26,026 nt of DNA, from NCBI GenBank assembly GCA_964582985.1, contig CAZOUM010000043.1, positions 1 through 26,026 on the forward strand, written 5' to 3'. Under the pieces are notes generated by a model, which saw only the letters and a list, made by a program, of their open reading frames with translations, was not told the origin of the DNA and did no database searches. Origin of the DNA: CAZQYB01 sp964582985 (GTDB taxonomy: Bacteria; Planctomycetota; Phycisphaerae; Sedimentisphaerales; Anaerobacaceae). The position numbers were made by a program, and so were the translations under genes. This document shows, one piece after another, positions 1-7,851 of this stretch. Position 1 is the stretch's first letter, and every line of letters begins with the position of its first letter.

Positions 1-24
1 CTCGATGCTGGATTTTAATTCGAA

Positions 25-1152
25 ATGAACGGTTTCGAGGTTCTGCATACAGACAGGGGCTGCGGGGCGCGGCGAGGCGTTCTGACCACATCGCGCGGCA
101 AGGTTGAGACACCGGCATTTTGTCCGGTCGGCACAGCCGGCGCGGTGAAGGGAATTAGTCCACGGCAGTTGGAAGAGACCGGTGCCGAGATTATCCTGGC
201 CAATATCTATCACTTGCTGCTGCGTCCGGGTGTCGACGCTGTAGAAAAACTTGGCGGTCTGCATAAATTTATGGCCTGGGACAAACCTATATTGACCGAC
301 AGCGGCGGGTATCAAATCTTTTCCTTGGGCTGGAATCTAAAGCGCAGTAAAGCCAGGCCGGGGGCGCCGCCCTTGAGCAAGGTCGACGATGAGGGCGTCG
401 AATTCGTCAGCCATATCGACGGCGCGAAAATATATTTGAATGCCGAACTTGCCACCGAAATACAAAATCGACTGGGTGCCGATATAATAATGTGCTTTGA
501 CCAATGTACGCCTTTTCCCTGTGAGGATTCGCAGTTAAAAAAAGCTGTGGAGCGAACTATCAACTGGGCGAAGCGCAGTAAGAAAGCGCACGGTAACTCC
601 GGTCAGCTTTTGTTCGGGATTGTTCAGGGCGGAACGGACCTCGATCTGCGGAGTCACTGTGCCTCAGAACTTATCAAGTTAGATTTCGACGGGTACGCCA
701 TCGGCGGCCTTAGCGTAGGTGAACAGCGCGATGATATGATAAGAACGGTTGCTCACACGGCCGGGCTTTTGCCGGAGGACAAGCCTCGATATCTGATGGG
801 AGTTGGTATGCCAGCGGATATAATAGAAGCTGTGAGGGCCGGGATTGATATGTTCGACTGCGTTTTGCCGACGCGCAACGGACGAAACGCTTATGCTTTT
901 ACCGATAACGGGCCTGTGCGGATGCGGAACAATGCTCATATAAACGACACCAGGCCAATTGAGGCCGGTTGTGACTGTTACTGCTGTAAGAATTTCAGCA
1001 GGGGCACGCTCAGGCATTTCTTCAATGTCGGGGAGATGCTTGGGCCGATGTTAGTGTCGCTGCATAATCTCAGGTTTTACCAAAGACTTATGGCGAACAT
1101 AAGACAAGCCATTGAAAAAAACGAATTTGCCACCTTAGGCACGACGGACTAA
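25..1152 (+). CDS. tgt: Queuine tRNA-ribosyltransferase (tRNA-guanine transglycosylase)
   Basis: This enzyme exchanges guanine 34 in the anticodon of Tyr, His, Asn and Asp tRNAs for the queuosine precursor preQ1; it acts in the cytoplasm as a homodimer. The protein is 375 residues, the normal bacterial length. Visible family signatures are DSGGYQIFS with the general acid/base Asp92, the FDQ motif with Asp159, GGLSVGE at 228-233, and the nucleophile motif FDCVLPTRNGR with Asp278. The zinc site is complete: Cys316-x-Cys318-x2-Cys321 followed by His347. The ATG at 25 fits the family N-terminus, but no Shine-Dalgarno is evident, and the 24 bases upstream are repeat DNA (the first 14 recur at 2060). 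No queA or other queuosine gene is visible. In many bacteria tgt lies beside yajC-secDF; here the methyltransferase and the repeats separate them. Confidence 0.97.
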   Translation: MNGFEVLHTDRGCGARRGVLTTSRGKVETPAFCPVGTAGAVKGISPRQLEETGAEIILANIYHLLLRPGVDAVEKLGGLHKFMAWDKPILTDSGGYQIFSLGWNLKRSKARPGAPPLSKVDDEGVEFVSHIDGAKIYLNAELATEIQNRLGADIIMCFDQCTPFPCEDSQLKKAVERTINWAKRSKKAHGNSGQLLFGIVQGGTDLDLRSHCASELIKLDFDGYAIGGLSVGEQRDDMIRTVAHTAGLLPEDKPRYLMGVGMPADIIEAVRAGIDMFDCVLPTRNGRNAYAFTDNGPVRMRNNAHINDTRPIEAGCDCYCCKNFSRGTLRHFFNVGEMLGPMLVSLHNLRFYQRLMANIRQAIEKNEFATLGTTD

Positions 1153-1157
1153 AATCT

Positions 1158-1216
1158 CAGCTAACGATTGAGTTAACCTGCCTCAATTAGCGACAGATAA
1201 TTGAGGTCATGGTTAG
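1158..1216 (-). other. AT-rich intergenic hairpin, attC-like or terminator
   Basis: The gap between convergent tgt and the methyltransferase gene folds strongly. CCTCAATTA at 1181-1189 pairs perfectly with TAATTGAGG at 1198-1206 around an 8-nt loop. The stem extends through TAACC (1174-1178) with GGTTA (1211-1215), and an outer pair CTAAC (1161-1165) with GTTAG (1212-1216) is also possible. No T-tract follows on either strand, so it is not a textbook intrinsic terminator. CAGCTAACG at 1158-1166 recurs exactly at 1920-1928 on the other side of the methyltransferase gene, and GTTAGCT on the minus strand resembles an integron R' core box. The attC reading is inference. Confidence 0.4.
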
Positions 1217-1271
1217 AAAAAAATGTTTTTCCGGTATTCTAACATCATCCCCAAAGTTTCTATTTACATTG

Positions 1272-1889
1272 TTATTTATGAAGAAATACATGTAACCAGG
1301 TCTCATAGCCGTTAGGATGCTTTTCAGTAATATGCTGCGGATTTTTGAATCCTGCTTTTTCAATTTGGGTGATCCACCAATTTGGCTCTTTGACTGTTAA
1401 ATGAAGAGGTTGTCCAATAATTTTGGGACCAAAATCATCAGGCAGCAATGCTATAGAGAGATAACAAAATATTTTTGTGCAACGGTAAAAATTATCTAAT
1501 ACCAACCCAACTTTTTCTGTTGGAATATGCTCAAGAACATCACTACAAATTATTGCGTCGTATTCTTTATTAAAATCTTCTGCATTCCACAGCACTCCAA
1601 CAGTTAGAATATCATTTTTTATTTTATCAAAAAAGGGGTCTAAGCAATTTTCCGCAATATCAAAGCCATGAACAGAAAATTCATTACCGCATTCTTCTAT
1701 CAAAGCGCGCATAAATTTTCCTGTTCCGCAGCCGGCATCAAGAACGGTCTTTACTTTGCATTTTCTAAGGAAATCTATTATTTTCAAATTTTTTATTGCT
1801 CTTTCACCGGGAGAAAACAAACGGTATTCATCGCATTTCCAAATAGTCGTGTATTTCTCTTTTTCGGATTTGTGTAAAGATTCAGTCAT
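1272..1889 (-). CDS. Class I SAM-dependent methyltransferase
   Basis: A 205-residue Rossmann-fold methyltransferase. SAM-binding motif I is DAGCGTG at residues 51-57, the acidic residue closing beta-2 is in GFDI near 75-78, and DVLEHIP at 117-123 is the motif IV region typical of Methyltransf_11/23-type enzymes. The substrate cannot be told; relatives act on small molecules, lipids or glycans. The gene is visibly more AT-rich than its neighbours, with many AAA, TTT and ATT codons. It stands alone in opposite orientation to tgt and yajC. It is bracketed by the 9-bp direct repeat CAGCTAACG and by hairpins, which suggests horizontal acquisition. The Shine-Dalgarno is weak (TTGAG). A possible -10 TATAAT lies 17 nt before the ATG. 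Confidence 0.85.
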   Translation of the reverse strand: MTESLHKSEKEKYTTIWKCDEYRLFSPGERAIKNLKIIDFLRKCKVKTVLDAGCGTGKFMRALIEECGNEFSVHGFDIAENCLDPFFDKIKNDILTVGVLWNAEDFNKEYDAIICSDVLEHIPTEKVGLVLDNFYRCTKIFCYLSIALLPDDFGPKIIGQPLHLTVKEPNWWITQIEKAGFKNPQHITEKHPNGYETWLHVFLHK

Positions 1890-1906
1890 AAATTCTCAAC
1901 ATTGTT

Positions 1907-1912
1907 ATTATA
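1907..1912 (-). promoter_or_regulatory. Possible -10 box of the methyltransferase gene
   Basis: The minus strand reads TATAAT, a perfect -10 hexamer, 17 nt upstream of the methyltransferase ATG. No good -35 is found at 16-18 nt spacing, since that sequence lies in the GC-rich hairpin at 1920-1980. The gene may therefore carry a weak promoter of its own inside the AT-rich insert. Confidence 0.3.
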
Positions 1913-1919
1913 AAATATA

Positions 1920-1980
1920 CAGCTAACGCGGGCGAACGGTGGCGCCGCATCAGCAGCGTCCGTGCGCAGCGGGTTCTATT
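1920..1980 (-). other. GC-rich attC-like hairpin upstream of the methyltransferase
   Basis: Read on the minus strand, this 60-bp block has the order expected of an integron attC site. A degenerate R'' ends in AAC (1975-1973). It is followed by a 5-nt spacer, L'' GCGCACGG (1967-1960), an inner stem (CGCTGC/GCGGCG around 1958-1943), L' CCGTTCGC (1939-1932), a 4-nt spacer and R' GTTAGCT (1927-1921). L'' and L' pair in 7 of 8 positions. R' deviates from the GTTRRRY consensus at one base, and R'' pairs only through AAC. The methyltransferase start follows 31 nt beyond the shared 9-mer. The fold is seen in the sequence; the attC identity is inferred. Confidence 0.4.
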
Positions 1981-2199
1981 ATGGTCGGGATTGTCGGTAA
2001 AGGCAAGGAGAAAAGTAAAAATTGGTGAGTGGTGAGTGGCGATTGGTTAAATCGGGATGCTCGATGCTGGATTCTCGATGCTGGATGCTGGGCAAATAGC
2101 GTATGGCGGATAGAAGGGAGAATTAAAAGTCAAAATGTAAAGTGCAAAACTACAGAGCAAAAGGCAAAAATCGGGTGACAAGAGCCAAAGGTGAATTAT
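1981..2199. repeat. Cluster of short direct-repeat motifs
   Basis: No gene is visible. The stretch contains near-tandem phrases: GTGAGTG twice at 2024-2037 flanked by ATTGG and GATTGG, then three overlapping GATGCTGGAT-type units at 2056-2092. CTCGATGCTGGATT at 2060-2073 is identical to bases 1-14 of the window, upstream of tgt, and its first 13 bases recur at 2074-2086. An A-rich part follows with repeated CAAAA-type words. These are dispersed low-complexity repeats with no coding potential that I can see. Confidence 0.6.
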
Positions 2200-2247
2200 A
2201 TGCGAGGGCCATATCCTTCGACTCCGCTTCGCTCCGCTCAGGATGAC
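2200..2247 (+). repeat. Dispersed repeat family A, copy 1
   Basis: Begins ATGCGAGGGCC, then CCTTCGACTCCG (2215-2226), a 10-nt centre, and CTCAGGATGAC (2237-2247). The same three blocks recur in order at 19463-19535 with a longer, self-complementary centre. A shortened relative (CTTCGGCTTCGCTTAGGATGAC-like) lies at 17185-17206. Non-coding. Confidence 0.75.
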
Positions 2248-2255
2248 AATGGGGT

Positions 2256-2276
2256 GGTGGGCACGGCCCAGCCTAC
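2256..2276 (+). repeat. Mini-hairpin repeat family, member 1
   Basis: GG followed by stem TGGGC, loop ACG, stem GCCCA and the tail GCCTAC. Two further members at 2320 and 19426 share the GGTG start and the CCTAC tail, while the stem bases change in a compensating way. Confidence 0.6.
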
Positions 2277-2319
2277 AATCTTATCGTTTTGTCAAGGGAC
2301 GCAGGCTTGACAGCGAGAA

Positions 2320-2341
2320 GGTGGGGTAAACCCCACCCTAC
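2320..2341 (+). repeat. Mini-hairpin repeat family, member 2
   Basis: Perfect 8-bp stem GGTGGGGT / ACCCCACC with a 2-nt AA loop, followed by CTAC. It is the strongest hairpin of the three family members. No T-tract follows, so it is not an intrinsic terminator. Confidence 0.65.
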
Positions 2342-2437
2342 TATATCATAGCATTGGCAGGACAACTTTCAACGTAGATTTCGCAAATAAGCGGCTTAAA
2401 GGGTCTAACAAAACGAGGTTCTGGTTGTTGAAAGGAC

Positions 2438-2475
2438 GAGATTGCCAGGCGAGGCTGCGGTTGGCTCGCAATGAC
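2438..2475 (+). repeat. Dispersed repeat family B, copy 1 (38 bp)
   Basis: GAGATTGCCA (2438-2447), a 16-nt centre, then GCTCGCAATGAC (2464-2475). A second copy of identical length and identical ends but an unrelated centre lies inverted at 18664-18701 inside the MITE-like element. GCGAG/CTCGC can form an internal stem. Confidence 0.7.
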
Positions 2476-2623
2476 AGGCTTTTTGTCAGAGTCGCCTGGT
2501 AACATTCCATAACATTCGGATATATGGGAAATCCGGCTTGATAATTGATAACTGATAGTTTAACATCTTAGCCAAACGTGTGGTGAGTCATTACCAGTAA
2601 TTGACTACGAAAGGAAAATGCAA

Positions 2624-3046
2624 ATGAACAATATATGGATTTTGGCCCAGGCGCCGGGTGAAGAAACATCCGGTGGCATTGATTCGGAACTGGCCGATGA
2701 GACCGCGGCCCAGACAAAGCAGGAAGTGTCGGATTCCAATACACCTCCAGGCAAAGGCCGGGGACGAGGTTTTTTTGGTCCTTATGGAAACTTTATTTTT
2801 CTTGCTTTGATGTTCGTAATGTTTTACCTCATCCTTTTCAGGGGGCCTCGCAAAAAACAACAAAAGCACAGACAAATGGTGCAGACGCTGCAAAAAAATG
2901 ACAGGGTCCGGACAATAGGCGGGATTATCGGAGTCGTTGTCGATGTCAAGGGCGATGAGATTACGTTAAAGGTGGACGAGTCAAATAACACGAAAATAAA
3001 GGTTATCTCTTCAGCCGTAGGGAAAAATTTGTCGAAAGATAAATAG
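2624..3046 (+). CDS. yajC: Preprotein translocase subunit YajC
   Basis: Single-pass inner-membrane protein that associates with SecDF and the SecYEG channel. The window contains its usual partner directly downstream. The start at 2624 is preferred over the in-frame ATG at 2618, because AAGGA at 2611-2615 is 8 nt from the former and only 2 nt from the latter. That gives 140 residues beginning MNNIWILAQ. An N-terminal Pro/Gly-rich stretch of about 45 residues precedes the membrane segment (FIFLALMFVMFYLILF, about 52-67). Next come the basic RGPRKKQQKH and the conserved soluble part with GGIIGVVVDV. The family is usually 85-115 residues; the extra length is the N-terminal tail. The gap to secDF is 53 nt, consistent with an operon. 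Confidence 0.93.
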   Translation: MNNIWILAQAPGEETSGGIDSELADETAAQTKQEVSDSNTPPGKGRGRGFFGPYGNFIFLALMFVMFYLILFRGPRKKQQKHRQMVQTLQKNDRVRTIGGIIGVVVDVKGDEITLKVDESNNTKIKVISSAVGKNLSKDK

Positions 3047-3099
3047 TCTATATTTGATAGGCCGGAAACTGTCAATGACAGACAGCGAAGGAAGTAGTT

Positions 3100-6000
3100 A
3101 TGGATAAAAATCTGACGGTGAAATCTGTTGTTATTATTGTTCTGGTAGCTGTAGCAGCGTTGACTTTATATCCGCCGACGAAGACCTTAAAGAGCGGCAT
3201 AGACCTGGCGGGCGGAACAAGCCTTATTTACGAGATTGACACTCACGGGCTCGAGCCGGAGGACATTAGAGGTCTGTCCGCAAAAATGATAACAGTCTTG
3301 CGGAGGCGAATAGACCCGACGAATGTTCGAAACCTTATATGGCGGTCGCATGGCAGCACACGCTTCGAAATACAAATGCCGCTGGCAAGTGCAGAGGCGC
3401 TCGAAAAACGGCGGAACTACAACAAGGCCAAGGATGAGCTATTGAAGGAAAACATCAACCGACCGAGTATTTTACGTTCTCTTAAGAAACCGATAGAAGA
3501 GCGGACCGCAGATTTCAACGACTTCGCCAGAGGTGAGCCTAACAGGTTGGCCATCCTTGAGGACCTTGCCAAGGCTTACGATGAGCGCAAAGAGCTCAGA
3601 GACAAAAGAGATAGTCTCAAAATAGAACTTAAGAGTTCCCAAGACAAAATGTCCACGGCGGGACTTGACCTCGAGCAAATACAGCAGAAGCTCGGCGAAT
3701 GGACGGCATTGGACGTGAACGACCAGCAGCTTACAGAATCGCTGAAGGAGTTTCTCGGTTCGGAGGATAATCTCGAGCTGCTGACGGGACACGTGAAGAT
3801 GTATGCACAGCGGGAGGAAGTTCGCGAGCAGCTAACGAACGCCGAGACCGGGAAGAACGTGCAATACAATAATGCGCAAAAGGAGCTGGACAAATTAAAC
3901 CTTAGCGAAGACCAGATAGACCTGGTGCTGACGATGTCGCCCAAGTCGGCCAGAAGGAGCCGGACAATTAAGGAGCTAAAGCTCCAGTTTGCCGACCGGG
4001 CGGATAAGATTGACAAAGTGGTAGAGGCGTTTGGTAAGTACCGGAAGTTCCAGGGCAGGCTGGACGACCCAAAGGACCTGCGCCGAATGCTAAAAGGTGC
4101 GGGAGTACTGGAGTTTAGAGTTCTGCCGACGTTGGGACATCCGGACATAGATAATGACGAGATGAACAGCTATGTTGAGATGCTCAAAGAGAAAGGACCT
4201 AAATACGCCTCCACCAAGGAATATGTATGGTGTGAAATAGAAAATATTGAGGAATGGATATATCGACGACAAGGGCGCCTTTATTACAGGGTAATGGACG
4301 CCCAAGACCGTCCTCCTTTTATCGCACAATTTGGCGACAAGTGGTACGTTCTGGCGGGCAACAAGCGAAATGAGAGCTTATTGCACACGGCCGGCGAACA
4401 AAGAACCTGGAAGCTGGAAAGAGCCTATCGCACGCAAGACGGTATGGGCCGAAGAGCCATAGGCTTTTTGCTTGATGAGAGAGGAGAGAAGCGGTTCTAC
4501 AGGCTGACAAAAGATAATCTGCAAAAGCCATTATGTATAGTGCTTGACGCTCTGGCTATATCGGCTCCAAATATCCAAGATGCTATAGGCAGACGCGGGA
4601 TAATAAGCGGCAGTTTTAGTGAGGCGGAGCAGCAGGATATGGTCGACAAGCTTAACGCCGGCTCGCTGCCTGCCAGGCTGATAGAAGAGCCCATCTCTGA
4701 AAGGACAATCGGGCCATCGATTGGCACTGATAATCGTAACAAAGGCGTCAGGGCCGGCTTTGTGGGCCTGGCCGTGGTGGTGTTCTGCATGCTTGTCTAC
4801 TATATGCTTGCCGGGGGCATTGCTGATGTGGCGCTGCTTATGAACATTCTGTTTGTTCTGGCAATGATGGCGCTGCTGAGAGCAACTTTCACGTTGCCCG
4901 GCATTGCCGGTATCATACTGACCATTGGTATGAGCGTTGACGCGAACGTTCTTATTTTTGAAAGGGTCCGTGAGGAACAGCAGAAGGGCTCATCTCTTAG
5001 AATCGCAGTAAGAAACGGTTATCAAAGGGCCTTCAGGACTATTTTCGATGCGAACCTGACTACATTCATTACTGCTGCCATTCTTTTCTGGATTGCTTCG
5101 GAAGAGATAAAGGGTTTTGCTATTGTGCTTATGCTCGGTATCGCATCGAGTATGTTCACGGCGCTTTTTGTAACGCGAGTGATTTTCGATTATTTGTTGG
5201 CAAGGAGGATTATCAAGGAGCATTTGTTAATGCTTTCCCTGATACACAAGCCAAATATAAACTGGATGGGCTCACGGCCCATCTTCTTCTGCATCTCCGG
5301 TCTGCTCATAGCCGCGGGGCTTCTTGTCTTTTTTACGAGAAAGGATAAATACGACATTGAATTTACCGGCGGAACCGCTGCTGTTATCAATCTAAAAGAC
5401 GGCATTGACCTGAGCAGGCAGGATGTGGTCGACAGAATCCGCGAAATTGGAAGTAGTACAGACAATGCTGCTCTTGCAACGGTTAGAGTTTACAGCGTAG
5501 GAAAACCATATAAGCAAGACTTCTACAAGCAGTATGAAATCAACACCACCGAAACAAATAAAACTGTCACGACGGTGACTTTCGGCCAAGGTGAGCCGCC
5601 GACAGTTGAAGGCGCAATATCGGTAATCAAAAAGACCGCAGACAAGGTTGGTGCTAAACTAAACAATCTTATAGTGACACAGCACAGCAGCCCTGCAGGA
5701 TTCGTCGTAACAACGAGCGAGATGAATAAATCTGTGGTAAGTGAGGTGCTTTCCACAGCTTTTCCAGATGCTGAGGTTTCTGAGCCGGAAATTGAGAGGA
5801 CGGTCGATGATGCGATACTGGCAGCCTTTGGTGATAATCTGGAACTTCAACTGGATCTTCGGCCGGAAATCGTTGCGCAGGAAAAAATAGCTGAAGAGCT
5901 TGCGGACTATCCTGAGCTTGCCGGTTTTCTCGGTGGCATCAAAATCATATGCAAAATCGAAAGAACTGCTACGGGTGAGGAAATCGAGCGGAGGTTCAAA

Positions 6001-6813
6001 GATTTGCGGTTTAAACCGGATATGCAAAACCTCAACTGGTCTTATGATTATGAAATCTTCGGTGCGGGTCTGACGTCGCTGGAGCCGAACGTGCCGGTGG
6101 AATCGTTTGTTTATGTTAGCGCCGAGCCGGAGGCGGGCATCCGGGAACTGACCGAGGATGAGTGGACAGGATTTGTAGAAAACGAGACGGCTAAAGTGCT
6201 GGCTGCAGGCCAACTGGAGACATCGCTGCCGCGGGTGACGCAGATAGACCCATCCGTTGGCGCAGAGCAAAAGACACGCGCGCTGATTGCCATTATCTTG
6301 TCGCTGTTTGCAATCATAGGGTATATCTGGCTGAGGTTCGGAGACTTCCGCTACGGTATCGCTGCGATTATAGCGCTGGTACACGATGTTTGCATCACGC
6401 TTGGCGCCGTTACCGCTTGCACCTATATCGCCTCGACCACAATCGGCGAAAAACTTCTGATTGGAGATTTCAAAATCAATCTGGCGATGATAGCCGCCTT
6501 CCTGACGCTAATCGGATATTCGCTTAACGATACAATTGTTGTTTTCGACCGCATCCGAGAGAATCGGCGCAAGGACCAGCTCAACCCGCGGATAATTACA
6601 AACAGTATCAACCAGACTATTTCCAGGACGCTGTTGACGTCTTTTACAACTTTTATAGTTGTGCTGATAATGTATATCTTCGGCGGACAAGCTCTGAGGG
6701 GCTTTACATTCGCGATTGGCTTCGGGATTATCGTGGGGACCTACTCGTCAATTGCGATAGCGGCACCTGTACTTTTGCTTGGCGGCAAAGCCAAAGAGGC
6801 CGACAGGAAGTAG
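3100..6813 (+). CDS. secDF: Fused protein translocase subunit SecDF, with large periplasmic insertions
   Basis: The SecD and SecF halves of the proton-driven factor that pulls secreted proteins out of the Sec channel are fused in one 1237-residue chain. The SecD half has TM1 at about 8-25, GIDLAGGT at 33-40, the P1 continuation LEFRVLP near 335-343, GSLPARL near 523, then five membrane helices with the proton-path motif VDANVLIFERVREE near 614. The SecF half starts near 725: a TM, YDIEFTGGT at about 751, DPSVGAE near 1050 and SLNDTIVVFDRIREN near 1142. E. coli SecD plus SecF total about 940 residues. The excess lies in a charged, coiled-coil-like stretch at about 98-328 and in a longer SecF periplasmic domain. 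The start has AAGGAAG 5 nt upstream. A CTGTCA-A-TGACAG palindrome at 3069-3081 precedes it. Confidence 0.96.
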   Translation: MDKNLTVKSVVIIVLVAVAALTLYPPTKTLKSGIDLAGGTSLIYEIDTHGLEPEDIRGLSAKMITVLRRRIDPTNVRNLIWRSHGSTRFEIQMPLASAEALEKRRNYNKAKDELLKENINRPSILRSLKKPIEERTADFNDFARGEPNRLAILEDLAKAYDERKELRDKRDSLKIELKSSQDKMSTAGLDLEQIQQKLGEWTALDVNDQQLTESLKEFLGSEDNLELLTGHVKMYAQREEVREQLTNAETGKNVQYNNAQKELDKLNLSEDQIDLVLTMSPKSARRSRTIKELKLQFADRADKIDKVVEAFGKYRKFQGRLDDPKDLRRMLKGAGVLEFRVLPTLGHPDIDNDEMNSYVEMLKEKGPKYASTKEYVWCEIENIEEWIYRRQGRLYYRVMDAQDRPPFIAQFGDKWYVLAGNKRNESLLHTAGEQRTWKLERAYRTQDGMGRRAIGFLLDERGEKRFYRLTKDNLQKPLCIVLDALAISAPNIQDAIGRRGIISGSFSEAEQQDMVDKLNAGSLPARLIEEPISERTIGPSIGTDNRNKGVRAGFVGLAVVVFCMLVYYMLAGGIADVALLMNILFVLAMMALLRATFTLPGIAGIILTIGMSVDANVLIFERVREEQQKGSSLRIAVRNGYQRAFRTIFDANLTTFITAAILFWIASEEIKGFAIVLMLGIASSMFTALFVTRVIFDYLLARRIIKEHLLMLSLIHKPNINWMGSRPIFFCISGLLIAAGLLVFFTRKDKYDIEFTGGTAAVINLKDGIDLSRQDVVDRIREIGSSTDNAALATVRVYSVGKPYKQDFYKQYEINTTETNKTVTTVTFGQGEPPTVEGAISVIKKTADKVGAKLNNLIVTQHSSPAGFVVTTSEMNKSVVSEVLSTAFPDAEVSEPEIERTVDDAILAAFGDNLELQLDLRPEIVAQEKIAEELADYPELAGFLGGIKIICKIERTATGEEIERRFKDLRFKPDMQNLNWSYDYEIFGAGLTSLEPNVPVESFVYVSAEPEAGIRELTEDEWTGFVENETAKVLAAGQLETSLPRVTQIDPSVGAEQKTRALIAIILSLFAIIGYIWLRFGDFRYGIAAIIALVHDVCITLGAVTACTYIASTTIGEKLLIGDFKINLAMIAAFLTLIGYSLNDTIVVFDRIRENRRKDQLNPRIITNSINQTISRTLLTSFTTFIVVLIMYIFGGQALRGFTFAIGFGIIVGTYSSIAIAAPVLLLGGKAKEADRK

Positions 6814-6869
6814 GGGCCGGTGAATAAGACTTACGCGTTCTTGAAACTAAGAGTATTATACGCTTTAAA

Positions 6870-7625
6870 TTACAGCAGCGTTGCGGCTGCTTTGTCAATC
6901 AGCCAGGTGACCTTATCAAGAACAGGCCAAAGGACGTGAATAGGGTACTGCACTTCATCCGGCTCGCTGGTCAAAACCTCTTTTAAGATGTCGGCCTTTT
7001 CTTGACCAGAAACCAATACAACCAAACGTGAGGCAGCGCGCAAGACGGGATGGGTCAAGGTTATTCTATTGAGCTTCTCATCCAGAACATAAACGACACA
7101 CGCCAGGTTGTGCGTATCAAACGGCGCATAGGAGTTTGGAAACAGCGAGCCCGTATGTCCCTCAGCACCCATACCGAGCATAATCAAGTCGAATTCGGGA
7201 AGTTGGTTTTCCTGCAGTCCAAAAACCTCTCGAATCGTCTCTTCATAGAACTGAGCGGCAGCATTCGAGTCGGCGTATTCGGTTGCAATCCGATGAATGT
7301 TTTCATCGGGGATAGCAACTTTTGTTAAGAACGTGTCCGCGGCGAGCTTATAGTTGCTCCATTGTGAATCCGCCGGGACGTATCGCTCGTCAACCCAGAA
7401 TAATTGTATTTTGTCCCAGGGCAGAGATTTTGCCTGTGGCATTGAACCCAAGAGTTCAAAAAAACGCCTGGGCGTGTTGCCGCCTGATATCGCCACGCAA
7501 AAAGCATCCTTTGCTTTTATCGCTTTTTGCGCATCGGCAACAAAAAGCTCGACACATTGGAGTGCAAGACTTTCAGCGTCGCCTGCGACTTCAACATTTG
7601 CTTCGTAACTTGCAGAAGTTTCCAT
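6870..7625 (-). CDS. pgl: 6-phosphogluconolactonase (DevB/SOL type)
   Basis: Hydrolyses 6-phosphogluconolactone to 6-phosphogluconate in the oxidative pentose phosphate pathway; cytoplasmic. The protein is 251 residues, typical of the family. Visible signatures are SGGNTP at 47-52 (phosphate-binding loop), the DERYVP block at 79-84 followed by SNYKLA, GMGAEGHTGSLFP at 151-163 with the catalytic-region His, and ITLTHPVL followed by VSGQEKA near 216-220. The start has AAGGGG upstream at a reasonable distance. It converges on secDF, with 56 nt between the stops. No glucose-6-phosphate dehydrogenase gene is in the window, so no operon partner is visible. Confidence 0.95.
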   Translation of the reverse strand: METSASYEANVEVAGDAESLALQCVELFVADAQKAIKAKDAFCVAISGGNTPRRFFELLGSMPQAKSLPWDKIQLFWVDERYVPADSQWSNYKLAADTFLTKVAIPDENIHRIATEYADSNAAAQFYEETIREVFGLQENQLPEFDLIMLGMGAEGHTGSLFPNSYAPFDTHNLACVVYVLDEKLNRITLTHPVLRAASRLVVLVSGQEKADILKEVLTSEPDEVQYPIHVLWPVLDKVTWLIDKAAATLL

Positions 7626-7851
7626 GCTTTCACCCCTTACTAATTGACCCGATGCGAACTATTATCATTATCCGCTTTTGAGGGCAATCATGCCAGAAAA
7701 AACTGCCGAACGGATAAAATTTTGTACAGTTTTCTAATTCTTGCTCATAAAAGCACTTAGAGAGTTGAGATTTGATATTTGAACTGGTCCGGCGGTGCAA
7801 TATCGCCGCTTTCGGCACGATTGCCTTTGGCTCCGGCGAACACTATTTGCA

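Noticed and set aside
2021..2092. Repeated short words considered as a CRISPR array
   Set aside because: Units are 7-14 bp and nearly adjacent, with no regular spacers and no cas genes in the window.
3069..3081. CTGTCA-A-TGACAG palindrome between yajC and secDF
   Set aside because: Palindromes with 6-bp arms are expected several times by chance in 26 kb, and the place inside an operon gives no clear role.
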